A DNA stretch of 40,359 bases from Akkermansiaceae bacterium (GTDB taxonomy: Bacteria; Verrucomicrobiota; Verrucomicrobiia; Verrucomicrobiales; Akkermansiaceae): assembly GCA_021202525.1 (NCBI GenBank), contig JAJQCV010000017.1:1-40359 (forward strand). Reading direction: 5' to 3'. Below the pieces are notes generated by a model, which made no database searches, was not told where the DNA came from, and saw only the letters and a program-made list of their open reading frames with translations. Of this stretch, positions 7,431 through 16,776 are shown one piece after another; within the stretch, counting starts at the first letter, position 1; each line of letters starts with the position of its first letter. The translations under genes were made by a program, and so were the position numbers.

Positions 7431-7682
7431 CCCTCCTCTGTTCTGTCCTCTTATCTCTTTCTCATTCAGTAAAGAGGCCCTTTTTCATGCAGCCTCCTCA
7501 TACTCTCCGGAAACTCTCCCATGTCATCCGCTCCCGGAAAGATGCCTTATGTGTAACGGAACGGACGGCCTCCGTCATCCCGCCGGATACGTCGACTCCA
7601 TGTGCATTCCGCACAAACAAACGGAGCCTTGTCGAATAAAATTCTTGCAAGATCGCGGAATTACAGTCGTAATAAGGGGGAT

Positions 7683-10643
7683 ATGTTCGCCAACATTACA
7701 CGTACGACCCTCTGCCTGACGGCCTTCAGCATCGCCACCCTGATGGGCGCTCCCCTGGATGCCACCAAAACGGAGAGCCTGGACTGGAACTGGAAATTCG
7801 CCCGCTTCGGCAAGATGCCGGACGGCAGCACCCTGCCGGAACCGGGAAAAGCCCTGGGATTCGCCACGGCAACCAGTGAAGAATCCGGCAATCCCGCTGA
7901 CAATGCCGTGGACGGCGACAAGTCCACCCGCTGGTGCGCCGACGGCGGCAAGAGCGGAGAAAAACTGACCGTGGACATGGGGCGCCCCGTGGATGTAAAA
8001 AACATCAACATTCTGTGGGAAAAGCAGAACAACCATCTTTTCAAACTGGAAAGCTCCAGCGACGGAAAACGCTGGACGACCATTGAGGACAAAACCTCCG
8101 GTCAGAACAACAGCAAGGATGACACCGTGGAAAATAAAAGCGGCAAGGCCCGCTACTTCCGCGTTACCGCTACAGGCAACAACCAGGGCAACTGGGCCAG
8201 CATCCGTGAAATCACCTTTACCGACGCCAAAGGGGAAACCATCCGTCCCCAGGCCCCGAATGGAGGCAAGGCCGACACCCCTTCCAGCCCCGGTTTCAAC
8301 GACAAAACCTGGCGTTCCCTGAACCTGCCGCATGACTGGGGCATTGAAGGCCCCTACCGCATGGACCTTCCCAATGAAACGGGCAAGCTCCCCTGGGCGG
8401 GCATCGGCTGGTACCGCAAAACGCTGGAGGTTCCCGCAGACGCCAAGGGCAACCAATTCTATCTGGACTTTGACGGCGTGATGTCGCGCCCGAAAATCTA
8501 TGTGAACGGAGAACTCGCCGGAGAATGGAAATACGGTTACGGTTCCTTCCGCGTGGACATCACCCCCTTCCTGAAATTCGGCCAGAAAAACTCCATTGCC
8601 GTCAGGGTGGACAATCCCCCCAACTCCTCCCGCTGGTATCCGGGCGGGGGCATTCACCGCCATGTATGGCTGACGGAATCCAACCCCGTTCACATTGAGC
8701 ACTGGGGCGTCTTCGTCAAAACGCCGGAAATCACCAAATCCGCAGCCAAGGTGGAAGTGGACACCACGGTGAAAAACACCACGGAACAGCCCGTCACCCC
8801 CACCGTCACGGAAGAAATCCTGGACGGGGACAAGGTAATGGCCTCCGTCACCACCAGGGGGGAAGCCATTCCCGCCGGAGAAAAAGGCAAGGTCACCAGC
8901 ACGCTCACGCTCAAGAATCCCACCCTGTGGACGCTCAAGGCTCCCCATCTGTACAAGATGAAAACCATCGTCAAGGTGGGGGACAAAATCATTGACCAGA
9001 AATTCACGAACTTCGGCGTACGCACCATAGAATGGAAGCCCACCGGATTCTATCTCAATGGCGAGCGCGTCCAGCTCAACGGCGTCTGCCAGCACCACGA
9101 CCTGGGACCCCTGGGCGGTGCCGCCCATACGCGCGGCTATGAACGCCAGATTGAAATCCTGAAGGAAATGGGCGTCAACTCCATCCGTACCTCCCACAAC
9201 CCGCCCGCTCCGGAAGTTCTGGACTTGTGCGACAAAATGGGAATACTGGTTATCGACGAGCTCTTTGACATGTGGCACAGCGCCAAAAAGGGACAGGACT
9301 ACCACAACTACTTTGACGAATGGCACGAACGCGATCTGGTCAACTTCTGCCACCGGGACCGCAACCATCCCAGCGTCATCGCATGGAGCACGGGCAACGA
9401 AGTGCCGGAACAGGGCAACAAGAGCCTGCACCACGTTTCCCAGACCCTCACGGACCTCTTCCACCGGGAAGACCCCACCCGCAAGGTAACGGCAGGCTGC
9501 AATGACGCAGGCGCCGCCCGGAACGGGTTTGCGGACACTCTGGACGTGTACGGCTACAACTACAAGCCCTGGGCATACAAGGCCTTCTCCAAGGATCGGC
9601 CGAACCAGCCCTTTTACGCCAGTGAAACCTCCTCCTGTGTCAGTACGCGCGGAGAATACTTCTTCCCCGTGGACTGGAACAAGAGCAAGGGATTCTTCCT
9701 CTACCAAGTCAGCTCCTACGACCTGTACGCCCCCGGCTGGGCATACCGTCCGGACGTGGAATTCGCCGCCCAGGACGACAACCCCAACAGCGCGGGGGAA
9801 TACGTGTGGACGGGCTTCGACTACCTTGGCGAACCCACTCCTTACAACCTGGACGCCACCAACGCTCTGAACGTACCTGAAGGACCGGAACGGGAAAAAA
9901 TGATGGCGGAACTCAAGAAGCTGGGCAACCGCGCGCCTTCCCGCAGTTCCTACTTCGGCATTGTGGACCTGTGCGGCTTCAAGAAGGACCGCTTCTACAT
10001 CTACCAGGCAAAATGGAGGCCGGACGTCAAGATGGCCCACATCCTTCCCCACTGGAACTGGCCGGAACGCAAGGGTGAAATCACGCCCGTGCACGTTTAC
10101 ACCAGCGGAGATGAAGCGGAACTCTTCCTGAACGGCAAATCCCTGGGAGTCCGCAAAAAGGGCAAGGGCGAAAAAGACCGCTACCGCCTCGTGTGGGAAG
10201 ACGTGAAATACACGCCCGGCACCCTCAAGGTTGTCGCCAAAAAGGACGGCAAGGTGTGGGCTACGGACACGGTAACCACCACCGGAAAACCGGCGGCCCT
10301 TACCCTGAAGCCGGACCGCAATGAAATCAACGGAGACGGCTACGACCTCTCCTACGTCACCGTTGCCGTCCGGGACGCCCAGGGCCGCATGGTTCCGCGC
10401 AGCAAAAACATGCTCACCTTCAAGGTCAGCGGCCCGGTGGAAATTGCCGGGATCTGCAACGGAGACCCCACGGACTTCACCACCATGGCCAATCCGGAAA
10501 ACAAGAATATCCTGAAAATCAAGGCCTTTAACGGACTTGCCCAGGTCATTCTGCGTTCCCGCAAGGGAGAATCCGGCAAGGCGACTCTTCAGGTCATCTC
10601 CAACGGCCTCAAACCGGCCCAGACGACCGTGACGGTCAAATAA
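7683..10643 (+). CDS. Exported GH2-family glycosidase (beta-galactosidase-like) with F5/8-type module
   Basis: This 986-residue enzyme begins with a signal peptide (MFANITRTTLCLTAFSIATLMGA). An F5/8 type C (discoidin-like) module follows at about residues 58-185, with the NAVDGDKSTRW motif. Then come the GH2 sugar-binding domain (about 200-335, GWYRKTLEVP), an immunoglobulin-like domain, and the TIM barrel from about 455. Acid/base is predicted as E573 in GNEVPEQ and the nucleophile as E648 in ASETSS. C-terminal beta-sandwich domains (DUF4982-like and Ig-like) finish it. In a mucin-degrading relative this would release galactose or related sugars from glycans. The ATG at 7683 follows AAGGGGG and starts a proper signal peptide; the longer frame from 7602 does not. 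Exact substrate is unknown. Confidence 0.88.
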   Translation: MFANITRTTLCLTAFSIATLMGAPLDATKTESLDWNWKFARFGKMPDGSTLPEPGKALGFATATSEESGNPADNAVDGDKSTRWCADGGKSGEKLTVDMGRPVDVKNINILWEKQNNHLFKLESSSDGKRWTTIEDKTSGQNNSKDDTVENKSGKARYFRVTATGNNQGNWASIREITFTDAKGETIRPQAPNGGKADTPSSPGFNDKTWRSLNLPHDWGIEGPYRMDLPNETGKLPWAGIGWYRKTLEVPADAKGNQFYLDFDGVMSRPKIYVNGELAGEWKYGYGSFRVDITPFLKFGQKNSIAVRVDNPPNSSRWYPGGGIHRHVWLTESNPVHIEHWGVFVKTPEITKSAAKVEVDTTVKNTTEQPVTPTVTEEILDGDKVMASVTTRGEAIPAGEKGKVTSTLTLKNPTLWTLKAPHLYKMKTIVKVGDKIIDQKFTNFGVRTIEWKPTGFYLNGERVQLNGVCQHHDLGPLGGAAHTRGYERQIEILKEMGVNSIRTSHNPPAPEVLDLCDKMGILVIDELFDMWHSAKKGQDYHNYFDEWHERDLVNFCHRDRNHPSVIAWSTGNEVPEQGNKSLHHVSQTLTDLFHREDPTRKVTAGCNDAGAARNGFADTLDVYGYNYKPWAYKAFSKDRPNQPFYASETSSCVSTRGEYFFPVDWNKSKGFFLYQVSSYDLYAPGWAYRPDVEFAAQDDNPNSAGEYVWTGFDYLGEPTPYNLDATNALNVPEGPEREKMMAELKKLGNRAPSRSSYFGIVDLCGFKKDRFYIYQAKWRPDVKMAHILPHWNWPERKGEITPVHVYTSGDEAELFLNGKSLGVRKKGKGEKDRYRLVWEDVKYTPGTLKVVAKKDGKVWATDTVTTTGKPAALTLKPDRNEINGDGYDLSYVTVAVRDAQGRMVPRSKNMLTFKVSGPVEIAGICNGDPTDFTTMANPENKNILKIKAFNGLAQVILRSRKGESGKATLQVISNGLKPAQTTVTVK

Positions 10644-10668
10644 AACTGGAAAAAACTTCCCGACCCAG

Positions 10669-10703
10669 CCGCCGGTTTCCCTCACGGAAGTCGGCGGTTT
10701 TTT
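10669..10703 (+). terminator. Intrinsic terminator after the GH2 gene
   Basis: CCGCCG (10669-10674) pairs with CGGCGG (10692-10697), with an inner TTTCC/GGAAG pairing, and TTTTTT follows directly. It separates the glycosidase from valS. Confidence 0.85.
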
Positions 10704-10733
10704 CATGCCGCCGCAGAAGGAATGAAATTGACG

Positions 10734-10770
10734 TTTCAATCCTTCCCTCCGTCTCAGGTAGGGATTGAAA
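10734..10770 (+). promoter_or_regulatory. Inverted repeat in the valS leader
   Basis: TTTCAATCC (10734-10742) and GGATTGAAA (10762-10770) are perfect nine-base inverted arms around a 19-base pyrimidine-rich loop, ending 29 bases before the valS start. It could be an operator or a leader hairpin. No T-box or attenuator features accompany it. Confidence 0.5.
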
Positions 10771-10799
10771 GAAAAAAACTTTATGCTACCCTGTTGCGC

Positions 10800-13472
10800 A
10801 TGTCTGATCTGCCCAAAGCATATGATCCGTCCCTCGTGGAAGAAAAGTGGCAATCCCTCTGGATTGAAGAAGGTTGTTTCAAGGCTGACCCGGCTTCCGA
10901 AAAGCCTGCCTACTCCGTCGTCATTCCTCCCCCCAACGTCACGGGGGTACTCCACCTGGGCCATGTGCTGAACAACACCATCCAGGACATTCTGGTGCGC
11001 CGTGCGCGGCAAAAGGGATATGAAGCCCTGTGGCTTCCCGGAACGGACCATGCGGGCATCGCCACGCAGGTGCGCGTGGAAAAGGACCTCAGGCAGACCA
11101 CGGGCCAGACCCGCCATGACGTGGGCCGTGAAGCCTTTCTGGAAAAAGTGTGGGAATGGAAGGAAAAGCACGGAGGCATCATCATCAACCAGCTCCACAA
11201 GCTGGGCTGTTCCTGCGACTGGAACCGCGAACGCTTCACGATGGATGAGGAATACACCAGGGCCGTCGGGCAGGTCTTCATCGATCTCTTCAAGGAAGGC
11301 CTCATCTACCGCGGACGCCGCATGGTCAACTGGTGCCCCGTCTCCCTCACGGCCCTTTCCGATGAGGAAGTCATCATGACGGAGCAGAAAAGCAAGCTCT
11401 ACACCGTCCTGTACAAGCTGGAAGACGGCTCGGACGCCCTTCATGTGGCCACCACCCGTCCGGAAACCATCATGGCGGACGTAGCCGTGGCCGTCAACCC
11501 GAAGGACCCGCGCTATGCCCATCTCATCGGTAAAAACGTGATGCGCCCGCTCAACTCCACGCCCATCCCCATCATCGGGGATGAATATGTGGAAATCGAA
11601 TTCGGCACCGGCGCCCTCAAAATCACCCCGGCCCACGACAAGGCGGACTTTGAAATCGGCCAGAAATTCAATCTGGAAATCATCGACATCCTCACCCCCG
11701 ACGGCCGTATCAACTGCCCGGACGTTCCGGAGCTGCACGGCATGGACCGCTTTGATGCGCGCCATAAATCCGTGGAAATGCTGGAAGCCGCCGGCCTCAT
11801 GGTCAAAATTGAAGACTACGACAACAAGGTAGGCTTTTCCGAACGCGCCAACGTTCCGATCGAACCGCGCCTCTCCATGCAGTGGTTCCTCAAATACCCC
11901 TGCGTTCAGGAGGCTGCGGACGCCGTCGCCGATGGAGAAATCACCTTCCGCCCCGCCCGCTGGGCGAAAACCTATGCCCACTGGCTGGAAAACATTCAGG
12001 ACTGGTGCATCTCCCGCCAGCTCTGGTGGGGGCACCGCATCCCCGTCTGGTACAGGAAGGACAAGGCGGAAGAACTCCGGAACGCTCCCGCACTGGATGC
12101 CTCCGCCCTGGAAAACGGTTCCATCTACGTGGGAACGGAACCTCCGGCGGCCCCGGAAAACTGGATTCAGGACAACGACGTGATGGACACGTGGTTCTCC
12201 TCCTGGCTGTGGCCCTTCGCTACGATGGACGATGCCACCCGCGCCAAATTCTACCCCACCACGGACCTGGTCACAGGGCCGGACATCATTTTCTTCTGGG
12301 TGGCCCGCATGATCATGGCCGGTTACCGCTTCCAGCATGAAAAACCGTTCAGCAACGTCTTCTTCACCTCCATCATCCGCGACAAAATAGGGCGCAAGAT
12401 GAGCAAATCCCTGGGCAACTCCCCGGATCCGCTGGACCTGATCGCCAGCTACGGTGCGGATGGCCTCCGCTTCGGCCTCATGCGCATCGCTCCCACCGGG
12501 ACGGACGTCCGCTTTGATGAAAGCCAGATCGGGGAAGGCCGCAACTTTGCCAACAAGCTCTACAATGCCACCCGCTTCCGCCTCATGCAGGGCCATGTGG
12601 GGGAAGAAGCCGCCCCGCAGTACTCCTCCGTTCACCTGGCTATCATCTCCAGGCTCAGGCAGCTCCACGCGGACGTGGAAAAAGCGCTGGCGGACTACGA
12701 ATTCAATGCCCTGATCCAGGTGCTGTACCAATTCTTCTGGAATGAATACTGCGACCGCTTCCTGGAAGCCGTCAAGGGCGACCTGAGGGACGGCGCGGAC
12801 GCCTCCGCACGGGCAGCCACCCTGACCGTCATGGACACGGTGCTCCGCCACTACCTGGCCCTGCTGCATCCCGTCATGCCTCACATCACGGAAGAACTCT
12901 GGTCCTCCCTGGGCTTTGCGGAAGGCAACGGAGGGCAGCCCCTCATGCTCACCCCCCTGCCCTCTCCGGACGGTCTGCTGGCCGGGGTGGACGAGGAACG
13001 CGTCACGCTCGCATGCACACAAGCCGCCGCCCTCTATGAAACGGCCAACAAGGCGCGCAACCTCAAGGCGGAATACGACCTGTCCAAAAACAAAAACGTC
13101 AGCTTCACCCTGAAAACGGGCAATGACGTTCCGCAGGACATCCTCTCCCGGCTCTCCATCCTCGCGAACGTCAAATCCGTCACCCGGGACGCTTCCTACG
13201 CCGCTCCGAAGGGGACTCCTGCGGCTCTCACGCCTCTCGGAGAACTCTTTCTGCCGCTGGAAGGCCTCATTGATGTGGAAGCGGAGCGGGAACGCTTGGG
13301 AAGGGAACTGGACAAAATCTCCAAGGAAATTGTCAAGTCATCCGCCAAACTTGACAATGCGGGCTTTGTAGAACGCGCCCCTGCGGAAGTCGTTGCCCAG
13401 GAAAAGGACCGTCTGGCGGACTGGAAGGCAAAACAGGCTCAACTGAAAGCGATGCTTGATTCCCTCTCCTAA
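10800..13472 (+). CDS. valS: Valyl-tRNA synthetase
   Basis: This class I enzyme charges tRNA-Val with valine. The 890-residue protein has all expected parts: HLGH (residues 52-55) in PPNVTGVLHLGH, the editing domain with TTRPETIMAD, the WCISRQLWWGHRIPVWY segment of the Val/Ile/Leu group, KMSKS (533-537), the helical anticodon-binding domain, and a C-terminal coiled coil (about 825-890) typical of ValRS. The chosen ATG (10800) begins MSDLPKAYDPSLVEEKW, the usual ValRS start; an upstream in-frame ATG at 10722 would add 26 unrelated residues and run through the inverted repeat. A gene for an unknown membrane protein follows 18 bases later. Confidence 0.97.
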   Translation: MSDLPKAYDPSLVEEKWQSLWIEEGCFKADPASEKPAYSVVIPPPNVTGVLHLGHVLNNTIQDILVRRARQKGYEALWLPGTDHAGIATQVRVEKDLRQTTGQTRHDVGREAFLEKVWEWKEKHGGIIINQLHKLGCSCDWNRERFTMDEEYTRAVGQVFIDLFKEGLIYRGRRMVNWCPVSLTALSDEEVIMTEQKSKLYTVLYKLEDGSDALHVATTRPETIMADVAVAVNPKDPRYAHLIGKNVMRPLNSTPIPIIGDEYVEIEFGTGALKITPAHDKADFEIGQKFNLEIIDILTPDGRINCPDVPELHGMDRFDARHKSVEMLEAAGLMVKIEDYDNKVGFSERANVPIEPRLSMQWFLKYPCVQEAADAVADGEITFRPARWAKTYAHWLENIQDWCISRQLWWGHRIPVWYRKDKAEELRNAPALDASALENGSIYVGTEPPAAPENWIQDNDVMDTWFSSWLWPFATMDDATRAKFYPTTDLVTGPDIIFFWVARMIMAGYRFQHEKPFSNVFFTSIIRDKIGRKMSKSLGNSPDPLDLIASYGADGLRFGLMRIAPTGTDVRFDESQIGEGRNFANKLYNATRFRLMQGHVGEEAAPQYSSVHLAIISRLRQLHADVEKALADYEFNALIQVLYQFFWNEYCDRFLEAVKGDLRDGADASARAATLTVMDTVLRHYLALLHPVMPHITEELWSSLGFAEGNGGQPLMLTPLPSPDGLLAGVDEERVTLACTQAAALYETANKARNLKAEYDLSKNKNVSFTLKTGNDVPQDILSRLSILANVKSVTRDASYAAPKGTPAALTPLGELFLPLEGLIDVEAERERLGRELDKISKEIVKSSAKLDNAGFVERAPAEVVAQEKDRLADWKAKQAQLKAMLDSLS

Positions 13473-13490
13473 AAGCATATTCTACCCGGA

Positions 13491-14339
13491 ATGAATGATC
13501 TTCAGCAGTACTTTGAAGACCGGAAGCAATTCGTAGAATTGCTGGAAGCGGTCGGCATCAGTACGCTGAAGGAATTCTCCGCGGTTGATCCCTTCACCGT
13601 TTTGCCTGAACTCCATCAGGCAAAACGGATATTGAAACTGGAGACGGAAATACCCACGGCGCCCGTGTTCAGGGAATGGGTGGCCCAGGCCCTCACTGCA
13701 TCCAGGGCGGCAAGCCCGGACAGCATTACCCAGGCTGCGGGCTCCATCCTGCCTCTCGCCACTCCTGTGAATACTACGGAGAAAACGGGAAAAACACCTA
13801 AAGTGCTTCCCCCGGAGAGAAAATCCGCACTCCCCACCAGGAAATCTGCGGCCTCCAAATCACAGTCCCGGGAAGAATACAACTACCGCCCCGCCAAACC
13901 GGCCTCCGTGCAGAAACAGCCCAAGACCTACCTGCGGAAAAAAGGCATCAAGCACCTGACTCCCTTTCGGACTTGGATCGGAGCCATAGCCGTTCTTCTC
14001 TTCTTCGCCAGCAGTATCTCCGCCATTGTTCTGACAACCATGATGCTGCTTAACGGAGAACGGGGCTGGCAAATCATCTGCCTCTGCTTCGGCCCCTGGA
14101 TACTGGCCCTGATTCTTTACCTTGCCGTGGCCCTCCCCCGGAAAAGCCTCGGATGCCGGGCACCCCTCTTCTCCTTTAAAAAATACAACCGCAACAAGGC
14201 GGCCCACCACATTCCGCTGTTCGGTTATGTATTCGCCACAGCGCTGCATATATTCCTCTTCAACTGGTTCCGCTGTCCGGCCTGCGGCTCGGCCCAGCAG
14301 TTGGGCGGAAAATCCCCCGCGGAGACCGGCAGGCATTAA
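13491..14339 (+). CDS. Membrane protein of unknown function downstream of valS
   Basis: This 282-residue protein has no recognised family. Residues 1-70 are helical, with a helix-hairpin-helix-like phrase (LLEAVGISTLKEFSAVDP). A Ser/Thr/Lys/Pro-rich linker runs from about 75 to 150. Three membrane segments follow near 162-188, 193-215 and 243-262. The C-terminus carries a CPAC pair that could be half of a metal site. It lies 18 bases after valS on the same strand, so co-transcription is likely, but a functional link to tRNA charging is not implied. The cytoplasmic helical part could bind a protein or nucleic acid. Confidence 0.7.
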   Translation: MNDLQQYFEDRKQFVELLEAVGISTLKEFSAVDPFTVLPELHQAKRILKLETEIPTAPVFREWVAQALTASRAASPDSITQAAGSILPLATPVNTTEKTGKTPKVLPPERKSALPTRKSAASKSQSREEYNYRPAKPASVQKQPKTYLRKKGIKHLTPFRTWIGAIAVLLFFASSISAIVLTTMMLLNGERGWQIICLCFGPWILALILYLAVALPRKSLGCRAPLFSFKKYNRNKAAHHIPLFGYVFATALHIFLFNWFRCPACGSAQQLGGKSPAETGRH

Positions 14340-14430
14340 AAAGCCCCGGAAAACGGCCGGAAACTGCGGAAGAAGAAGAACAAAAGAGGGGACACTTGCA
14401 GATTCATCAGGGACCATTCTCCGCTCTCTG

Positions 14431-14451
14431 AATGCTTCACAGAAGCATTTT
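14431..14451 (+). terminator. Possible weak terminator after the valS-linked gene
   Basis: AATGCTTC (14431-14438) and GAAGCATT (14442-14449) form a perfect eight-pair stem with a three-base loop and a short T run. It lies about 90 bases after the stop at 14339. No gene is visible in the remaining 14340-14574 spacer. Confidence 0.4.
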
Positions 14452-14574
14452 CCACGGCACTTGCCCTGCGACCCCGGAAACCTTGCAAACGGCCTTCCGA
14501 ACATCCGAATGCCATGTTTCCCATACTCGTTCCCCCCGCTGTAAAAATGGCAATGAGCCCACCTCCAACCTGCC

Positions 14575-14607
14575 ATAAAAAAGCCGCCTTCCAAAAAGGA
14601 AGGCGGC
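14575..14607 (-). terminator. Strong terminator closing the ribosomal protein cluster
   Basis: GCCGCCTTCC (14583-14592) and GGAAGGCGGC (14598-14607) form a perfect ten-pair stem with a five-base loop. On the minus strand it is followed by TTTTTTAT. It lies 25 bases after the rplN stop and marks the end of the S10 transcript. Confidence 0.92.
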
Positions 14608-14632
14608 GTTTCAACATCCTGGCGTGTCTCGA

Positions 14633-14998
14633 TTAGAGCACTTCCGGAGCAAGGGAAACAATCTTCATGAACTTCTTTTCACGGAGTTCACGGGCGACCG
14701 GCCCGAAAATACGGGTGCCGCGCGGGTTGTTGTCCTTGTCAATAATCACTACGGCGTTGCCGTCGAAACGAAGCACGGAGCCGTCGTCACGGCGAATCGG
14801 GGCGGCGGTGCGCACCACAACAGCCTTCACCACGGTACCCTTCTTCACGGAAGCGGTAGGAATGGATTCACGGATGTGGCAGGTAATAATGTCGCCGATG
14901 TGGGCCTGACGCGTGCGCTTGCCGATAACGCCAATCATCTTGGCGGAGCGGGCGCCGGTATTGTCGGCCACCTGAACTAGGGATTCCATCTGGATCAT
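14633..14998 (-). CDS. rplN: 50S ribosomal protein L14
   Basis: This 121-residue protein is full length and typical: [17 protein letters not shown] at the start, [10 protein letters not shown], and the C-terminal [15 protein letters not shown] segment. L14 binds 23S rRNA near the subunit interface and the GTPase-factor region. It is the last gene of the cluster. In most bacteria rplX (L24), rplE (L5) and the rest of the spc operon follow directly; here a strong terminator and unrelated genes do. Confidence 0.98.
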   Translation of the reverse strand: MIQMESLVQVADNTGARSAKMIGVIGKRTRQAHIGDIITCHIRESIPTASVKKGTVVKAVVVRTAAPIRRDDGSVLRFDGNAVVIIDKDNNPRGTRIFGPVARELREKKFMKIVSLAPEVL

Positions 14999-15035
14999 GG
15001 TATCAAATCTCCTCTATTTAATGGTTGATTCCTGA

Positions 15036-15308
15036 TTAGTGGGTAAGCACTTCCACCAGTTCCCAGCACTTGAGCTTGGAAAGCGGGCGGGTCTCAACGA
15101 TACGTACCTTATCGCCTACCTTGGCCGTGGAATTCTCGTCGTGAGCGTAAAACTTCTTGCTCTTCTTGACGATCTTCTTGAACTTGGGGTGCGGAACGCG
15201 GGCAACGTATTCCACAACGATGGTCTTGTCCATCTTGGTGGAGGTCACCACGCCGACGCGCGTCTTGCGAAGGCCGGGCTTCTTGGTTGTTTCGGTTTGT
15301 TCGGACAT
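15036..15308 (-). CDS. rpsQ: 30S ribosomal protein S17
   Basis: This OB-fold primary 16S rRNA-binding protein has 90 residues. The family core is clear: [35 protein letters not shown], and [15 protein letters not shown] short polar N-terminal extension ([10 protein letters not shown]) precedes the core. It lies between rpmC and rplN, the normal S10 order. Confidence 0.97.
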   Translation of the reverse strand: MSEQTETTKKPGLRKTRVGVVTSTKMDKTIVVEYVARVPHPKFKKIVKKSKKFYAHDENSTAKVGDKVRIVETRPLSKLKCWELVEVLTH

Positions 15309-15356
15309 GGATTCTAAAAATGTAGAATGTTCTGTTGTTACCGGAAATCCTGCAGC

Positions 15357-15560
15357 TTATGCTTCCCCGGTTTCACCCTGAATGGTGAGGACGCGGGCAA
15401 GGTCCTTGCGGACGGTACGGATTCTCTGGTTGTTTTCCAGCTGGCCCGTGGCCTGCTGGAGACGGAGATTGAAGAGTTCTTCACGAAGGCTGCGCACCAG
15501 AGCGGAAAGCTCCTTGGCGGACATAGCACGAAGTTCTTTGGCGGAGTTCTTATCGGACAT
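15357..15560 (-). CDS. rpmC: 50S ribosomal protein L29
   Basis: This 67-residue, all-helical protein lies near the polypeptide exit tunnel, where L23 and L29 bind trigger factor and SRP. The LREELFNLRLQQATGQLEN segment and the following VRKDLARVLT helix are diagnostic. It lies 14 bases after rplP. Confidence 0.96.
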   Translation of the reverse strand: MSDKNSAKELRAMSAKELSALVRSLREELFNLRLQQATGQLENNQRIRTVRKDLARVLTIQGETGEA

Positions 15561-15574
15561 GGTGATGAGTAGCT

Positions 15575-15997
15575 TTAGTGTTGAACGCCTTGACGATAGA
15601 CGAAGCGGGTAGGCACGCCCAGCTTGTTGGAAGCCAGACGGAGGGCTTCACGGGCCTGGGATTCGGTCACGCCGCCAACTTCAAACAGGATGTTGCCGGG
15701 GCGGACAACGGCCACCCAGCCTTCAACGGCGCCTTTCCCCTTACCCATACGTGTATCCGGGGGACGGGACGTAAAGGACTTCTGAGGGAAAATGCGGATG
15801 AACACCTTACCTTTACGTTTCAGGTAACGGTTGATCGCAATACGGCAGGCTTCAATCTGGTTGTTGGTGATCCAACCGCGGTCGAGCACCTGAAGGCCGA
15901 AGTCACCAAAGGCAACATAGGTACCGCTGGTGGCATTGCCGGAACGGCTGCCGCGGTGCATCTTGCGGTGCTTCACTCTTTTGGGCATTAAAGGCAT
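15575..15997 (-). CDS. rplP: 50S ribosomal protein L16
   Basis: This 140-residue protein contacts A-site tRNA and helps position the peptidyl transferase region. It begins [12 protein letters not shown] and contains [20 protein letters not shown], the [10 protein letters not shown] strand and the MGKGKG loop. The arginine modified by YcfD in E. coli would fall in the RMGKGKG region, which is present. Confidence 0.98.
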   Translation of the reverse strand: MPLMPKRVKHRKMHRGSRSGNATSGTYVAFGDFGLQVLDRGWITNNQIEACRIAINRYLKRKGKVFIRIFPQKSFTSRPPDTRMGKGKGAVEGWVAVVRPGNILFEVGGVTESQAREALRLASNKLGVPTRFVYRQGVQH

Positions 15998-16046
15998 ATC
16001 TTATTCCTCCTTATGTTAAGTGTGATGAACAGTGTAATGACGGGAC

Positions 16047-16736
16047 TCAGGCGCGCGGACGACGGGGACCGCGGGGACCGGACGGACGGGAACTCTGCTG
16101 GGAGACGACTTCGTCGCGCTTGTTGACCCAGCACTTCACGCCGATGATGCCGTACAGGGTACGGGCTTCGGCAAAACCGTAGTCAATCGGCGTGCGAAGA
16201 GTCTGCAACGGCACTTTGCCTTCGCGGTACCATTCGGCGCGGGCGATGTCGGCGCCGCCGAGACGGCCAGCGCAACGGATGCGGATGCCGTCGGCACCGC
16301 GTTCCATGGCCACCTGCACGGCGCGCTTCATGGCGCGGCGGAAGGAAACGCGGCGCTCCAGCTGGACGGCCACGTTTTCAGCAATAAGCTGGGCGTCCGT
16401 TTCAGGGGAGCGGATTTCCACGATGTCAATGTTGACCTGGGTGGAAGCTCCGCAGAGGCCCTGAAGGTACTGGCGGATCTTTTCAATTTCTTCACCCTTG
16501 CGGCCGATCACAAGACCCGGACGGGCGGTGTGGACGGTGATGCGTACGCTGTTCCAGGCACGTTCAATCACGATGCTGGAAACGGCGGCGGACATCAGCT
16601 GCTCCTTGATGTATTTGCGCATTACCAAGTCTTCATGCAGCTTGGTGGCGTAATCCTGGCCCGTGGCGTACCACTTGGAGCGCCAGTCCTTGTTGACGGC
16701 GAGGCGGAACCCGATTGGATTTACTTTATGACCCAT
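16047..16736 (-). CDS. rpsC: 30S ribosomal protein S3
   Basis: This 229-residue protein forms part of the mRNA entry site. It has the N-terminal [12 protein letters not shown], a type II KH domain with [12 protein letters not shown] (about residues 75-86), and the C-terminal domain with [13 protein letters not shown]. The tail ends in an Arg/Pro/Ser-rich stretch. It follows rplV in normal order. Confidence 0.98.
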   Translation of the reverse strand: MGHKVNPIGFRLAVNKDWRSKWYATGQDYATKLHEDLVMRKYIKEQLMSAAVSSIVIERAWNSVRITVHTARPGLVIGRKGEEIEKIRQYLQGLCGASTQVNIDIVEIRSPETDAQLIAENVAVQLERRVSFRRAMKRAVQVAMERGADGIRIRCAGRLGGADIARAEWYREGKVPLQTLRTPIDYGFAEARTLYGIIGVKCWVNKRDEVVSQQSSRPSGPRGPRRPRA

Positions 16737-16776
16737 GATGTTAGTTCAGCTATATGTGTGTTAGATTGTGATGAAC

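Noticed and set aside
7629-7675. Promoter TTGCAA-17-CGTAAT before the GH2 gene
   Set aside because: The pair is weak and would place the transcription start inside the ribosome site, leaving almost no leader.
10734-10770. CRISPR repeat remnant or T-box riboswitch before valS
   Set aside because: The arms resemble ends of some CRISPR repeats, but there is one copy, no spacers and no cas genes. T-box specifier and antiterminator features are missing.
7575-13022. Very long open frame (about 1,800 codons) on the minus strand opposite the GH2 and valS genes
   Set aside because: It runs across two well-identified plus-strand genes and a terminator, and its product is low-complexity Gly/Val/Phe/His-rich. 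Codon bias of the real genes leaves the opposite frame free of stops.
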